A stretch of 64,000 nucleotides of DNA from Mesorhizobium helmanticense (GTDB lineage: Bacteria; Pseudomonadota; Alphaproteobacteria; Rhizobiales; Rhizobiaceae). The stretch spans positions 186,001 through 250,000 of the forward strand of contig NZ_PZJX01000028.1 of assembly GCF_003034915.1 (NCBI RefSeq). Reading direction: 5' to 3'. This document shows positions 48,897 through 58,250 of the stretch, in pieces (the stretch's first letter is position 1; every line of letters starts with the position of its first letter). The position numbers were made by a program, and so were the translations under genes. The notes under the pieces are model-generated. The model made no database searches, was not told the origin of the DNA, and saw nothing but the letters and a program-made list of their open reading frames with translations.

Positions 48897-49997
48897 CTAG
48901 AGAATCTCGGTCCTGGCGATGTGAATGCCAAAACCTTCGAGGCCGACATAGTGGCGTTCGCGCGAGGCGATCAGGTTGATCGAGGAGATGCCGAGATCCT
49001 TCAGGATCTGGGCGCCTAGGCCGATCTCGCGCCACTCGTTCTCGCGGCGGCGCGCCTCTTCATGGTCCTCGCGATCGCCGGGCGCGGGGCGCTTGCGCTC
49101 CTGATGGGCGACGCCGACCGAGCCCTCGCGCAGATAGACGATGACGCCGCGCTTGCGCTCGCCCATCGCCTTCATGATGCCGTCCAGCCGGTGGCTGGTG
49201 CCGAAGACATCGCTCACGACATCCTCGGAATGCAGCCGCACCGGCACGTCCTCGCCGTCGCGGATGTCGCCGAAAACGATCGCGACGTGATGCATCGAAT
49301 CCCAGGGCAGCGTGTAGGTGAAGACCTGCGCCTTGCCGCCCGGCGTCTCAATGTCGGAGCAGGCGACACGCTCGACCAGCGTTTCCTTGCGCTGGCGGTA
49401 GGCGATGAGGTCGGCGACCGATATCTGCTTCAGGCCGTGCTCCTCGGCGAACGCCTGCACCTGCGGGCCGCGCTTGACGGTGCCGTCATCGTTGACCAGC
49501 TCGGAAATGACCCCGATCGGCGGCAGGCCGGCGAGCTTGCACAGGTCGACCGCGGCCTCGGTATGGCCCGAACGCATCAGCACGCCGCCTTCGCGCGCAA
49601 TCAGCGGGAAGATGTGGCCGGGGCGGACGAAATCGGAAGCGCCGACATTGCCGTTGGCGAGGTTGCGCACGGTCAGCGTGCGGTCGTCGGCTGAAATGCC
49701 TGTCGTGGTGCCGTGCTTGAAATCGACGCTGACGGTGAAGGCAGTGGTGTGGGCCGAATCATTGTCGGCGACCATCGGCTGCAGGTTCAGCCGCTTGGCT
49801 TCCTCGCGCGGCATCGGCGTGCATACGATGCCGGAGGTGTTGCGGACAATGAAGGCCATCTTTTCCGGCGTGCAGTGGACAGCCGCGACGATCAGGTCGC
49901 CCTCGTTCTCGCGGCCGTCATCATCCATGACGACGACGATCTCACCGCGCTCGAAGGCGCGCAGGGCTTCGACGATTTTCTTCTGGTCGTAAGGCAT
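48897..49997 (-). CDS. ribB: 3,4-dihydroxy-2-butanone 4-phosphate synthase with a degenerate GTP cyclohydrolase II domain
   Basis: A 366-residue RibBA-like protein. The N-terminal half is a full RibB: MDDDGRENEGDLI and AREGGVLMRSGHTEAAVDLC are the active-site blocks. The C-terminal half keeps the RibA fold outline (VPVRLHSEDVVSDVFGTSHRLDG and LGAQILKDLGISSINLI). It lacks the three zinc cysteines: the E. coli block C-L-T-G-D...C-D-C reads D-V-V-S-D-V-F...H-R-L here. GTP cyclohydrolase II activity is therefore not expected. Confidence 0.94.
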   Translation of the reverse strand: MPYDQKKIVEALRAFERGEIVVVMDDDGRENEGDLIVAAVHCTPEKMAFIVRNTSGIVCTPMPREEAKRLNLQPMVADNDSAHTTAFTVSVDFKHGTTTGISADDRTLTVRNLANGNVGASDFVRPGHIFPLIAREGGVLMRSGHTEAAVDLCKLAGLPPIGVISELVNDDGTVKRGPQVQAFAEEHGLKQISVADLIAYRQRKETLVERVACSDIETPGGKAQVFTYTLPWDSMHHVAIVFGDIRDGEDVPVRLHSEDVVSDVFGTSHRLDGIMKAMGERKRGVIVYLREGSVGVAHQERKRPAPGDREDHEEARRRENEWREIGLGAQILKDLGISSINLIASRERHYVGLEGFGIHIARTEIL

Positions 49998-50012
49998 TGG
50001 CTCGCTTCGCTC

Positions 50013-50118
50013 GCAGGGAATAGGGAGTAGGGCAGTAGGGCAGTAGGGGAAAGGAAAAAATAGCTGTGTCAGGCGGCCAGGCTTACATACTGCCTACTGC
50101 CTACTGCCTACTCCCTGC
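50013..50118. repeat. inverted arrays of a 7-8 bp CAGTAGG-type unit
   Basis: The left array (50013-50047) repeats GGGCAGTA, and the right array (50089-50118) repeats CTGCCTA, its approximate complement. RNA from either strand could form an imperfect stem. The right array contains the last codons of aroC and its TAG stop. The unit lengths differ (8 and 7 bp), so pairing would have bulges. Confidence 0.8.
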
Positions 50119-51209
50119 CCCGTCTGTCCCCTATGGCGCAGATAGTGATCGGCAATCGCGCAGGCAACCATCGCCTCGCCGATCGGCACGGCGCGGATGC
50201 CGACGCACGGGTCGTGCCGGCCCTTGGTCATGATCTCGACGTCGCGGCCGTCCTTGTCGATCGATTTTCGCGGCGTCAGGATCGACGAGGTCGGCTTGAC
50301 GGCGAAGCGCGCGACGATCGCCTGGCCGGTTGAAATACCGCCAAGGATGCCGCCGGCATTGTTGGACAGGAAGACCGGCTTGCCGTCATTGCCCATGCGC
50401 ATCTCGTCGGCATTCTGTTCACCGGTGATGCGGGCGGCCTCGAAGCCATTGCCGATCTCGACGCCCTTGACGGCGTTGATCGACATCAGGCCCGAAGCGA
50501 TGTCCTGGTCGAGCTTGGCATAGATCGGCGCGCCGAGGCCCGCGGGAACGCCGTCGGCGACGATCTCGATGACGGCGCCGACCGAGGAGCCCGACTTGCG
50601 GATGCCGTCGAGATATTGCGTGAAGACGGCCACCGATGCCGGATCCGGGGTGAAGAACGGGTTTTCGGCGTCGCTGACGAAATTCCAGTTCCAGTTGGCG
50701 CGGTCGATGGATTTTTCGCCCATCGACACCAGCGCGCCGCGCACCACCATGCCAGGCACCACCTTGCGGGCCAGGGCTCCGGCGGCCACCCGCGCCGCCG
50801 TCTCGCGTGCCGACGAGCGGCCGCCGCCGCGATAATCGCGCAGGCCGTATTTGACGTCATAGGTGTAGTCGGCATGACCCGGCCGGTACTGGCGGGCGAT
50901 CTCGCCATAATCCTTGGAGCGCTGGTCGACATTCTCGATCAGCATCGACACCGGCGTGCCGGTGGTGATCATCGTCTCGCCGTCCTCGTCCAGAATAAAG
51001 CCGGACAGGATCTTGACCTCGTCGGGTTCGCGACGCTGCGTCACAAAACGTGACTGGCCGGGACGGCGCTTGTCGAGTTCGGCCTGGATATCGGCCTGCG
51101 TAAAACGGATACCGGGCGGACAACCGTCGACCACGCAGCCAAGCGCTGGCCCGTGGCTTTCGCCCCAGGTGGTGACGCGGAACAGATGGCCGAACGTGTT
51201 GTGAGACAT
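50094..51209 (-). CDS. aroC: chorismate synthase
   Basis: A 371-residue flavin-dependent enzyme that makes chorismate, the precursor of aromatic amino acids. [32 protein letters not shown] is the signature, seen as two blocks: [21 protein letters not shown]'s first part and the later [29 protein letters not shown] and [15 protein letters not shown] follow. The C-terminal residues GVGSRQ come from the repeat array. It runs toward ribB with about 96 bp between. Confidence 0.95.
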   Translation of the reverse strand: MSHNTFGHLFRVTTWGESHGPALGCVVDGCPPGIRFTQADIQAELDKRRPGQSRFVTQRREPDEVKILSGFILDEDGETMITTGTPVSMLIENVDQRSKDYGEIARQYRPGHADYTYDVKYGLRDYRGGGRSSARETAARVAAGALARKVVPGMVVRGALVSMGEKSIDRANWNWNFVSDAENPFFTPDPASVAVFTQYLDGIRKSGSSVGAVIEIVADGVPAGLGAPIYAKLDQDIASGLMSINAVKGVEIGNGFEAARITGEQNADEMRMGNDGKPVFLSNNAGGILGGISTGQAIVARFAVKPTSSILTPRKSIDKDGRDVEIMTKGRHDPCVGIRAVPIGEAMVACAIADHYLRHRGQTGQGVGSRQ

Positions 51210-51390
51210 GAAAGTGACCCTGCCCGGCAGCGGAGCCGGCTTAGAGTTGCCTTCTATTGGCGTTTTCCACAGTGGTCAAACTGTGATCCTGCGGATTTAG
51301 TTTTGACACATTCGGTTGGTTTCTGGTTCGCTTGACCGGTCCGTTGAACCCTCGCCGGCATCCTGCCGGCGCAACGATAAGAGGACGATG

Positions 51391-51645
51391 ATGCGTATCC
51401 TGATTGGCGCCTTCGCCGCGACATTGCTTGTTTCCACCGCTGCCTTGGCCGGCCAGACCGAAGGCCTGATCAAGAAGGTGGACAAGGATACGCTGACGCT
51501 CACGCTCGACGACGGCAAAGCCTACAAGCTGAACGCCGAAACCGACCTCGATGCGCTGAAGCCGGGGATGGATATCGTGATCGCCTATGACGAGACGAAT
51601 GGCGAGAATGTCGTCACCGACATGCAACTGCCGGATGGCGATTAA
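51391..51645 (+). CDS. DUF1344 family small secreted protein
   Basis: An 84-residue protein with a signal peptide (RILIGAFAATLLVSTAALA). The mature part, TEGLIKKVDKDTLTLTLDDGKAYKL, then LDALKPGMDIVIAYDE, is a small beta-barrel-like DUF1344 protein found in rhizobia. The second of two adjacent ATGs (51388 and 51391) is better spaced from GAGGA. Function unknown. Confidence 0.88.
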   Translation: MRILIGAFAATLLVSTAALAGQTEGLIKKVDKDTLTLTLDDGKAYKLNAETDLDALKPGMDIVIAYDETNGENVVTDMQLPDGD

Positions 51646-51798
51646 ACGAATAGAGTTTTGCGGCGAGCCATCCTGAAGCCGGCGGTGGAAACGAGCACGG
51701 GCGCTATAGGCGGCCGTGGGGATACGCAGCATTGAATGACCGAAATGGGGCCGGAAGCCGTCAGTCCGCTTTTGCGGGTGAAGCACTACAAGCTGCCG

Positions 51799-53928
51799 TT
51801 AAAATCTCAATACCCAGGCTTCCACTTTTCCCTTGCCTTTGACTTCGATAGCGCCGCGCGGCTCGAAGACGAATTGGTCCTTGAGCTGTTCGTAGACGGG
51901 GCGCGTCACTTGAACAGAGTCGGGAACTCCACCAGACTCCATGCGGCTCGCCAGGTTCACTGTGTCACCCCATAAATCATAGATGTACTTACTCTTGCCA
52001 ATGACGCCGGCGACCACTGGCCCACTGTTGACGCCAACCCTGAGCTTCATCGAGACGTTGTGTTCCATCGCGTGCTCGCGGGTAATGTGGACCATGCGGA
52101 TGGCCATGCGGACCATGCGCTCGGCGTGGTTGGCCACCGGCACGGGTAGGCCGCACACCGCCATATAGGAGTCGCCCACCGTCTTGATCTTTTCGATGCC
52201 GAGATCATTGGCGGCAACGTCGAAGCGCGTGAAGAGTCCGTTGAGAAACATCACGACATCGTGCGGCGGCATTTCCGATGTCAGTGCCGTGAACCCGACC
52301 AGGTCTGCGAAGGCGACCGTGACCTCGGCGAAGCCGTCGGCGATCCTCTCCTCGCCAGCGCGCAGCCGATTGGCGATCGGTGCCGGCAGGACGTTGAGCA
52401 GCAGCTGCTCGTTCTCGCGGTTCTTGTTCTCGATCACGACATTCTTCTGGTGCAGATCCTTAACCATGCCATTGAAGGCCGAGCAGAGTTCGCCAATCTC
52501 GTCGCGCGTGCGGACCGGCACGCTGGTCGCATAGTCGCCAGCAGAGAAGCGTTTCACCCCGGCAGTGAGATCGCGGAGCGGTCCGAGCAGCGCGCGCGAA
52601 AGCCAGGCGGCGGTGGCGGCGACCACGAGCATCGCCAGTCCTCCGACGAGCAACAGATCCCGGCGGAGTTCGGCGATCGGCGCGAAGGCCTCGGCGCTGT
52701 CGATCTTGGCGACGAGAGCCCACTTGACATCGGAAATCGCAAGCGGTCCCCATGAAGCGAGCGTTGGTACGCCACGGTATCCGATGATCTCGCCCGTGCC
52801 CTCGACACCGGCGAGCGCGGCACGGGAGGCCTTGGTGTCGATGCGCTGATGCAACACTGGTGTCCCGTAACGCTGAATGACGGCGATCTCCTCTTCCGAG
52901 GCGCCGACGGATTTGAGGTCGGCGAAGAAGCTATCCCGGTTCTCGTAGAACGCCCGCGGGCCAGAACGCGCCAGATAATCGGGTCCGACGAGATAGGCCC
53001 CACCCGTGTCGCCGAACCCTTCCTGCCGCCAGCGGCGGTTGCCGGTGACGACGTTGTCGATCTCATCATTCGACAATTGCGCGACCAGCACGCCGATGAC
53101 AACGCCCTGGGCAATCACCGGTGCTGCCATGAAGGCGATCGGCGCGCCGCCTGATGGCGCATAAGAGGCGAAATCTACGAGGCAGATGGCTGACGGGTCT
53201 GCGATCGAGCAGCGAGCGACGGCAGCCGCGACGTTGGTGCGGCGGTAAGGACCCAACTGAAGAGACGTGGTGAAATCCACCTGCTTCTCGACCGTATAGA
53301 TCAGGCGACCTGATTTGGGATCGGCAATCATGAAATCGAAAAAGCCGACCGTGGTAGCCGCAGCGCGCATCAATGGATGATATATGGCATGCAGCCTGGA
53401 GTATTCGCTTCCGTCGCCGGCGTCGTCGAGAAGCTTGCGCCGCTCCGCCGGGTTGGGATTTTCCACAATGTAGTGATACTGCAGATAGTAGGGGGCACCA
53501 CCGACCGGCAGGTAGTCCGACAGGGCTGGTTCCCTGCCCAAGGTGCGCGTCATTCCGGGGATGAAGTTCTCAGCATACCAATCGCCGACCCTCTGCCGCA
53601 ACTCAGGCGGCGCGCCTGCCCGATCGAGTTGGTCGACCGCAGTTCGGAACTCGCGTGTCGCATCGACCACCATCTTGGAAGTGGCAAGCAGGCGCAGCTC
53701 CGCCTGGATCGTGCGGAAGTAGGTTTCGACCTGGCGCGCCTTCGTCTGACGGGCGGCCGTGAGTTGGTCGAAGACTGCTTTTTCGAGGGCGTCGCGGGCG
53801 CGGAAGTAACCGAGCGCCCCGGTGACCATGACCGCGATCGCGCCAAGAAGGACGAGGGTTGTAAACAGCTTTGCAGCCAATCCCCAGCCCGCGGGGCTGG
53901 ATGAGCCGGTCACATCTGAAGAAGACAT
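51799..53928 (-). CDS. class III adenylate cyclase with Cache-type sensor and HAMP
   Basis: A 709-residue receptor cyclase. An N-terminal transmembrane helix (LFTTLVLLGAIAVMVTGALG) and a second near 430 flank a large periplasmic sensor with a Cache-like region. HAMP (ALLGPLRDLTAGVKRFSAGDY) and a coiled coil lead to the catalytic domain. VTVAFADLVGFTAL and GDSYMAVCGLP carry the metal Asp residues, and YDLWGDTVNLASRMES is the purine-binding block. It probably makes cAMP in response to an extracellular ligand. The ligand is not known. Confidence 0.93.
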   Translation of the reverse strand: MSSSDVTGSSSPAGWGLAAKLFTTLVLLGAIAVMVTGALGYFRARDALEKAVFDQLTAARQTKARQVETYFRTIQAELRLLATSKMVVDATREFRTAVDQLDRAGAPPELRQRVGDWYAENFIPGMTRTLGREPALSDYLPVGGAPYYLQYHYIVENPNPAERRKLLDDAGDGSEYSRLHAIYHPLMRAAATTVGFFDFMIADPKSGRLIYTVEKQVDFTTSLQLGPYRRTNVAAAVARCSIADPSAICLVDFASYAPSGGAPIAFMAAPVIAQGVVIGVLVAQLSNDEIDNVVTGNRRWRQEGFGDTGGAYLVGPDYLARSGPRAFYENRDSFFADLKSVGASEEEIAVIQRYGTPVLHQRIDTKASRAALAGVEGTGEIIGYRGVPTLASWGPLAISDVKWALVAKIDSAEAFAPIAELRRDLLLVGGLAMLVVAATAAWLSRALLGPLRDLTAGVKRFSAGDYATSVPVRTRDEIGELCSAFNGMVKDLHQKNVVIENKNRENEQLLLNVLPAPIANRLRAGEERIADGFAEVTVAFADLVGFTALTSEMPPHDVVMFLNGLFTRFDVAANDLGIEKIKTVGDSYMAVCGLPVPVANHAERMVRMAIRMVHITREHAMEHNVSMKLRVGVNSGPVVAGVIGKSKYIYDLWGDTVNLASRMESGGVPDSVQVTRPVYEQLKDQFVFEPRGAIEVKGKGKVEAWVLRF

Positions 53929-54521
53929 GAGATCTTACTTTGCTTTTGCATCAGGTCTTCGGAAACAGGAGCGTCGGCGTCGCGCCGGATGGCAAGCCAG
54001 GATCGTGTTTCATCTGTTTCCCCCTCTCCCTCGCATATGCATACCAAATTTACTGCGAGACGTGTGCGGGAATGCGTTGTCGATTTTGCCCATGGGACCG
54101 CACGGCGCAGAAGCGTCGCGGCCGCACGGACACCGTCCTCTCGTTCTATCGCTGGGTTAGCAACTATACTCACCAACTGCATAGTGCCGCACCGTGCGCC
54201 GTGCCATCCCAGCGAGCAAACGGTTACGGCCGTGCCTCGCGCTTCGGCTTCTCGCATTTCGGCAACTTTTCCGCCGAGAACTAGCGCCAGTTTGCGGAAC
54301 CGCCCTCGATGAAGCTCGCCAAGGCGCTCGGAACGAGTTAGCCCGTCGCGAAACCCCACTGTAATTGGGTCAAGACGGAATTCATCCCGGCATGAGCCGA
54401 CCGTCTGCTTTTGGGAAACGACCAGGGAGGCCTAAATGTCGGATATGAGGCGCAAAGCCGCCATTCGCTGCCATCAATATCCCAGAAGGGGCCAAACCCG
54501 ATCGCTCAGATCGATTGGACG
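53929..54521. other. gene-free stretch between cyclase and histidine phosphatase genes
   Basis: About 590 bp. A 149-codon minus-strand frame (53910-54359) overlaps the start of the cyclase gene and has no family likeness or codon bias. A short plus-strand frame ATGAAGCTCGCC... is only ten codons. I see no RNA gene, strong hairpin or repeat. Mixed-looking composition suggests decayed sequence. Confidence 0.5.
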
Positions 54522-55109
54522 CTACAACCACTCCAGCCTCCGGCCCTCCAGCCGGAGCAGGCGATCCTGCGGCACGTCCATCCTGACCGCGTCTTGCGCG
54601 GACATCCCCAGCACAAGGCGGAACAGCGCGCGCACGACGCCGCCATGGGTCACGCAGACCGTTTGGCGATCGAGTGCCTCAAACCACGGCTTCACCCGTT
54701 CGAGCAGCCTCTGGTAGCTTTCGGCGCCCTCGCCCGGCGGCTGGAAATTCCATTTGTCGAGGCGCCGTTGCCTGGTCGAACCGGGATCCCTGGCCTCGAG
54801 CTCGGCAAAGGTGAAACCCTGCCAGTCGCCAAAGCTCAACTCCACCAGCAGCGGCTCGGTGCGGTAGGCGTGCGGATCGAGCTTCATCGCCGCGCGCATC
54901 AGCTCCATCGTCTCGCGCGTGCGCCGCATCGGGCTTGAGACAAAGTCGAAATCCTGAGGATTATGGACGAATTCGGCGAGCCGGCGCCCGTTGCGGCTGG
55001 CCTGCTCGCGGCCGCGCGCATTGAGGTCGGTGTCGGCCTGTCCTTGCAGCCGGGCCTCGGCGTTCCACTCGGTCTGGCCGTGGCGCGCGATGTAGACGAG
55101 CGGATACAT
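54522..55109 (-). CDS. histidine phosphatase (phosphoglycerate mutase-like)
   Basis: A 195-residue enzyme of the GpmB/CobC branch. The catalytic motif is IARHGQTEWN (His and RHG). SPMRRTRETMELM, PLLVELSFGDWQGFTFAEL and VTHGGVVRALFRLVLG follow. These are phosphatases on small phosphate esters. The gene is 57 bp downstream of fabI on the same strand. Confidence 0.93.
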   Translation of the reverse strand: MYPLVYIARHGQTEWNAEARLQGQADTDLNARGREQASRNGRRLAEFVHNPQDFDFVSSPMRRTRETMELMRAAMKLDPHAYRTEPLLVELSFGDWQGFTFAELEARDPGSTRQRRLDKWNFQPPGEGAESYQRLLERVKPWFEALDRQTVCVTHGGVVRALFRLVLGMSAQDAVRMDVPQDRLLRLEGRRLEWL

Positions 55110-55166
55110 CAGGTCTTCCGGGTGAGATCTGGAGCAGACAGGCAGGATTGGTGTTCGTGGAAGGAA

Positions 55167-55985
55167 CTAGTCCTTGACGGTCGAAATGTCGGGTGCGTCG
55201 ACGGCCTTCATGCCGACGACATGGTAGCCGGAATCGACATGGTGGATCTCGCCGGTGACGCCGCGTGAAAGGTCGGACAGGAAATAGACGGCTGAATCGC
55301 CGACTTCCTCCTGGGTGACCGTCTGTTTCAGCGGCGAATTGTATTCGTTCCACTTCAGGATGTAGCGGAAATCGCCGATGCCGGAGGCGGCTAGCGTCTT
55401 GATCGGCCCCGCCGAGATGGCGTTGACACGGATCTTCCTGGCGCCGAGATCGACGGCCAGATAGCGCACGCTGGCTTCGAGCGCCGCCTTGGCCACACCC
55501 ATGACGTTGTAGTGCGGCATCACCTTTTCCGCGCCATAATAGGTCAGCGTCAGCAGCGAACCGCCCTCGCTCATCAGCGCCTCGGCGCGCTTGGCGATGG
55601 TGGTGAAGGAATACACCGAAATGTCCATGGTGCGCAGGAAATTGTCGCGCGTCGTCTCGACATAACGGCCGGTCAGCTCGTCCTTGTCGGAAAAGGCGAT
55701 GGCGTGGACGAGGAAGTCGAGCTTGCCCCAATGCCTGGCGATATCGGCGAACACCGCATCGAGGCTTGCCGGGTCGGTGACGTCGCAATGGCCGGCGACA
55801 TGCGCGTTGAGCTCGGCCGCCAGCGGCTCGACGCGCTTCTTGAACGCCTCGCCCTGATAGGTGAGCGCGATCTCGGCGCCGTGGTCGACACAGGCCTTGG
55901 CGATGCCATAGGCGATAGACCGGTTGTTCGCGACGCCAAGGATAAGCCCGCGTTTGCCGGCCATAATGCCCAGTCCACCCGCCAT
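55167..55985 (-). CDS. fabI: enoyl-[acyl-carrier-protein] reductase (NADH)
   Basis: A 272-residue FabI of type II fatty acid synthesis. The SDR-like ILGVANNRSIAYGIAKA replaces the usual glycine motif, and the catalytic Tyr-x6-Lys lies in YNVMGVAKAALEASVRYLA. SAGPIKTLAASGIGDF completes the signature. Two start codons lie seven codons apart (ATG 55985 and ATG 55964). It precedes the histidine phosphatase gene. Confidence 0.94.
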   Translation of the reverse strand: MAGGLGIMAGKRGLILGVANNRSIAYGIAKACVDHGAEIALTYQGEAFKKRVEPLAAELNAHVAGHCDVTDPASLDAVFADIARHWGKLDFLVHAIAFSDKDELTGRYVETTRDNFLRTMDISVYSFTTIAKRAEALMSEGGSLLTLTYYGAEKVMPHYNVMGVAKAALEASVRYLAVDLGARKIRVNAISAGPIKTLAASGIGDFRYILKWNEYNSPLKQTVTQEEVGDSAVYFLSDLSRGVTGEIHHVDSGYHVVGMKAVDAPDISTVKD

Positions 55986-56091
55986 GTGAGTGCTCTCCGC
56001 AAGATTTCTGCTTTGTGGACAGCCCTATCGCACAGGCACAGTGCCCCTTCAAGCGTGCAAGATGGACAGTTCGGGGGACAAAAGCGTGAGA

Positions 56092-57018
56092 TCAGCCTTT
56101 TCGGTTGCGCATCAGCGCTTCGAGATCGCTGTCGCCGCCTTCCGGCAGCATCAGCCGCACATGCGCATAGAGATCGCCGTGACCGCCGGCTTTTTCCGGC
56201 AGGCCCCTGCCCTTCAGCCTGAGCACCTTGTCCGAGCTTGACCAGGCGGGGATGTTGACCGCGAGCTTGCCGGTCGGCGTCTCGACCGCCACCTTGGCGC
56301 CAAGCACTGCATCGGCCAGCGCCACCGGCAGATCGGCATGCAGGTCGCGACCATCGACGCGATAACGTGGATGCCGGCGAAAGCGGATCTTGACCAGCGC
56401 GTCGCCCGGCTGCGGCCCTTGCTCGCCCTGGCCCTTCAGGCGGATGGTCTGGCCGTCCTCGACATAGGCCGGCAGCTTGACGGCGATCTTGCGGCCGTCG
56501 GGAAACATCGCCGTCACCTTCTCCGCTGTCGCAGCTTCCTCGATGGTTATATCCAGCGTCACGTTCAGGTCGGCGCCCGGCTGGGCCTGCCAGCGGTCGC
56601 CAGCACCAGCGCCGCGCGCGCCCGAAAAGGCATCGCCGAAAATCTGGCTGAAGATATCGCTGTTGCCGTCGAAAGGATCGCCGCCGGGGCGACCGGAGCG
56701 AAATTCGAATCGCGATCCGCCCGGCCCCTGCTGCCGGCGAAAGCCGGAAAAAGGATCGCCGCCGCCCGCGGCGCCTTCGAAACCCTGGAAACGCGGCTTG
56801 CCGTCGGCGTCGATCTCGCCGCGATCGAAAGCCGCGCGGGCCTTCTCGTCACCGACGATCTCGTAAGCCTGGTTGGCGGCGGCAAAACGGTCCTTCGCCT
56901 TGGGATCATTCGGATTCTGGTCCGGATGATGCTTCTTGGCGAGTTTGCGGTACGCCGATTTTATGTCCTTGGCCGATGCGTTCTTGGCAACGCCCAGCAC
57001 CTCATAGGGGTCGCGCAT
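56092..57018 (-). CDS. DnaJ-class co-chaperone (CbpA-like)
   Basis: A 308-residue J-protein. A J-domain at the N-terminus ([33 protein letters not shown] with HPD) is followed by a Gly/Phe/Arg-rich linker and the C-terminal substrate-binding domains ([23 protein letters not shown] and [12 protein letters not shown]). There is no zinc-finger region, so it is CbpA-like. AGGAAG precedes the ATG at 57018. Confidence 0.93.
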   Translation of the reverse strand: MRDPYEVLGVAKNASAKDIKSAYRKLAKKHHPDQNPNDPKAKDRFAAANQAYEIVGDEKARAAFDRGEIDADGKPRFQGFEGAAGGGDPFSGFRRQQGPGGSRFEFRSGRPGGDPFDGNSDIFSQIFGDAFSGARGAGAGDRWQAQPGADLNVTLDITIEEAATAEKVTAMFPDGRKIAVKLPAYVEDGQTIRLKGQGEQGPQPGDALVKIRFRRHPRYRVDGRDLHADLPVALADAVLGAKVAVETPTGKLAVNIPAWSSSDKVLRLKGRGLPEKAGGHGDLYAHVRLMLPEGGDSDLEALMRNRKG

Positions 57019-57118
57019 GCTTCCTGCCTGCAAGAGAGTATGAGTCCACGATTGCCACCTATATGCGCCCGCATAGGAAGAAATTCCAGTGGCGGGCGGC
57101 CATTATGATGGCTGAAAA

Positions 57119-57607
57119 TCAGAGCGCCTTGAAGTCCTGCATGCGCCAGGCGCCGGCGCCGGCCAGGCACACCTCGCCCTTGAACAGGGCGACGCCGTCG
57201 AAGCTTTCGCGCGACGCGGTGAAACGGCGGCACGTCTGCCCCTTGTCCCTGGACTCCGCCAGTTCGGTAATCGAGCCGCGCGAACCGGTATCGGCATTCG
57301 CCCAGGGAACGGCCTGCCCGCTGAGTTGCTCGATGTCGGCCGAAGACACCGCATTGCCGATCGTCGTCTGGTCCGAGGCGCGGTCCTGATCGACCAGCGA
57401 AGCGTTGGCTGACGTGCTTGAGGTCAGGATCGTGCGGTCGACCTCGGCCTGCTCCAGACTGAAGCCTCCACCACCGCAGGCGGCCAGCGGCAGGGCGACC
57501 AGAACGATCGCGGCTTTGGCGCTGGCCGAAGCAATTACGCTGCGTTGCCTGCTGTCAAAAGCTTGCGCGATACGCGACAATCGGCAATCTCCCCAGCCAG
57601 CTATCAA
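57119..57607 (-). CDS. RT0821/Lpp0805 family surface lipoprotein
   Basis: A 162-residue protein with a long leader and lipobox LPLAAC (Cys44). The mature part, [18 protein letters not shown], then [16 protein letters not shown] and [16 protein letters not shown], matches the 17-kDa-like surface antigen family seen in Rickettsia and rhizobia. The N-terminal start may be too early; a later start would still need the lipobox. It is divergent from pdxH across 14 bp. Confidence 0.8.
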   Translation of the reverse strand: MIAGWGDCRLSRIAQAFDSRQRSVIASASAKAAIVLVALPLAACGGGGFSLEQAEVDRTILTSSTSANASLVDQDRASDQTTIGNAVSSADIEQLSGQAVPWANADTGSRGSITELAESRDKGQTCRRFTASRESFDGVALFKGEVCLAGAGAWRMQDFKAL

Positions 57608-57621
57608 GATTTGGAAAAACT

Positions 57622-58239
57622 ATGAGCGAAACCGGGTTAACAAGCGGTGACTTTACCGAGGTCGCCGAGCCGTTCCGCCTTTTTGCCGCATGGCTCGAGG
57701 ACGCGACGAAGAGCGAGATCAACGATGCCAACGGCGTGGCGCTGGCGACCGTCGATGCCGAGGGCATGCCGGATGTGCGGATGGTGCTGCTCAAGGGGTT
57801 CGATGAAAGCGGGTTTGTCTTCTATACGAATTTCGAGAGCGCCAAGGGCCGCGAGATTCTTGGCAGCATGAAGGCGGCGATGTGCTTCCATTGGAAATCG
57901 CTGCGCCGGCAGGTGCGCGTGCGGGGGCCGGTGGAAATCGTCACCGAGGCGGAAGCGGATGCCTACTACGCGACGCGCCCGCGCGGCAGCCGCATCGGCG
58001 CCTGGGCGTCGAAACAGTCGCGGCCGCTGGAAAGCCGCTTCGCGCTGGAAAAGGCCGTTGCCGAATACACCGCGCGCTATCCGATCGGTGAGATCCCGCG
58101 GCCAAAGCACTGGTCGGGCTTCCGCATCGTGCCGCAGACGATCGAGTTCTGGCACGACCGGCCGTTCCGGCTGCATGATCGCATCGTCTTTTCCCGCAAT
58201 TCCCAGGGCGGCTGGGACAAGACGAGGCTTTATCCCTAA
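57622..58239 (+). CDS. pdxH: pyridoxine/pyridoxamine 5'-phosphate oxidase
   Basis: A 205-residue FMN enzyme that makes pyridoxal 5'-phosphate. The blocks [26 protein letters not shown] and [16 protein letters not shown] carry FMN contacts; IGAWASKQS and the C-terminal [10 protein letters not shown] are typical. The length matches the family. It converges on the enoyl-CoA hydratase gene, 11 bp from its end. Confidence 0.94.
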   Translation: MSETGLTSGDFTEVAEPFRLFAAWLEDATKSEINDANGVALATVDAEGMPDVRMVLLKGFDESGFVFYTNFESAKGREILGSMKAAMCFHWKSLRRQVRVRGPVEIVTEAEADAYYATRPRGSRIGAWASKQSRPLESRFALEKAVAEYTARYPIGEIPRPKHWSGFRIVPQTIEFWHDRPFRLHDRIVFSRNSQGGWDKTRLYP

Positions 58240-58250
58240 AACGCTGACGC

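Noticed and set aside
49998..50093. FMN riboswitch before ribB
   Set aside because: No RFN element pattern is visible. The region is a simple repeat array.
53910..54359. 149-codon minus-strand frame
   Set aside because: It overlaps the cyclase start, has no codon bias or motif, and no ribosome site.
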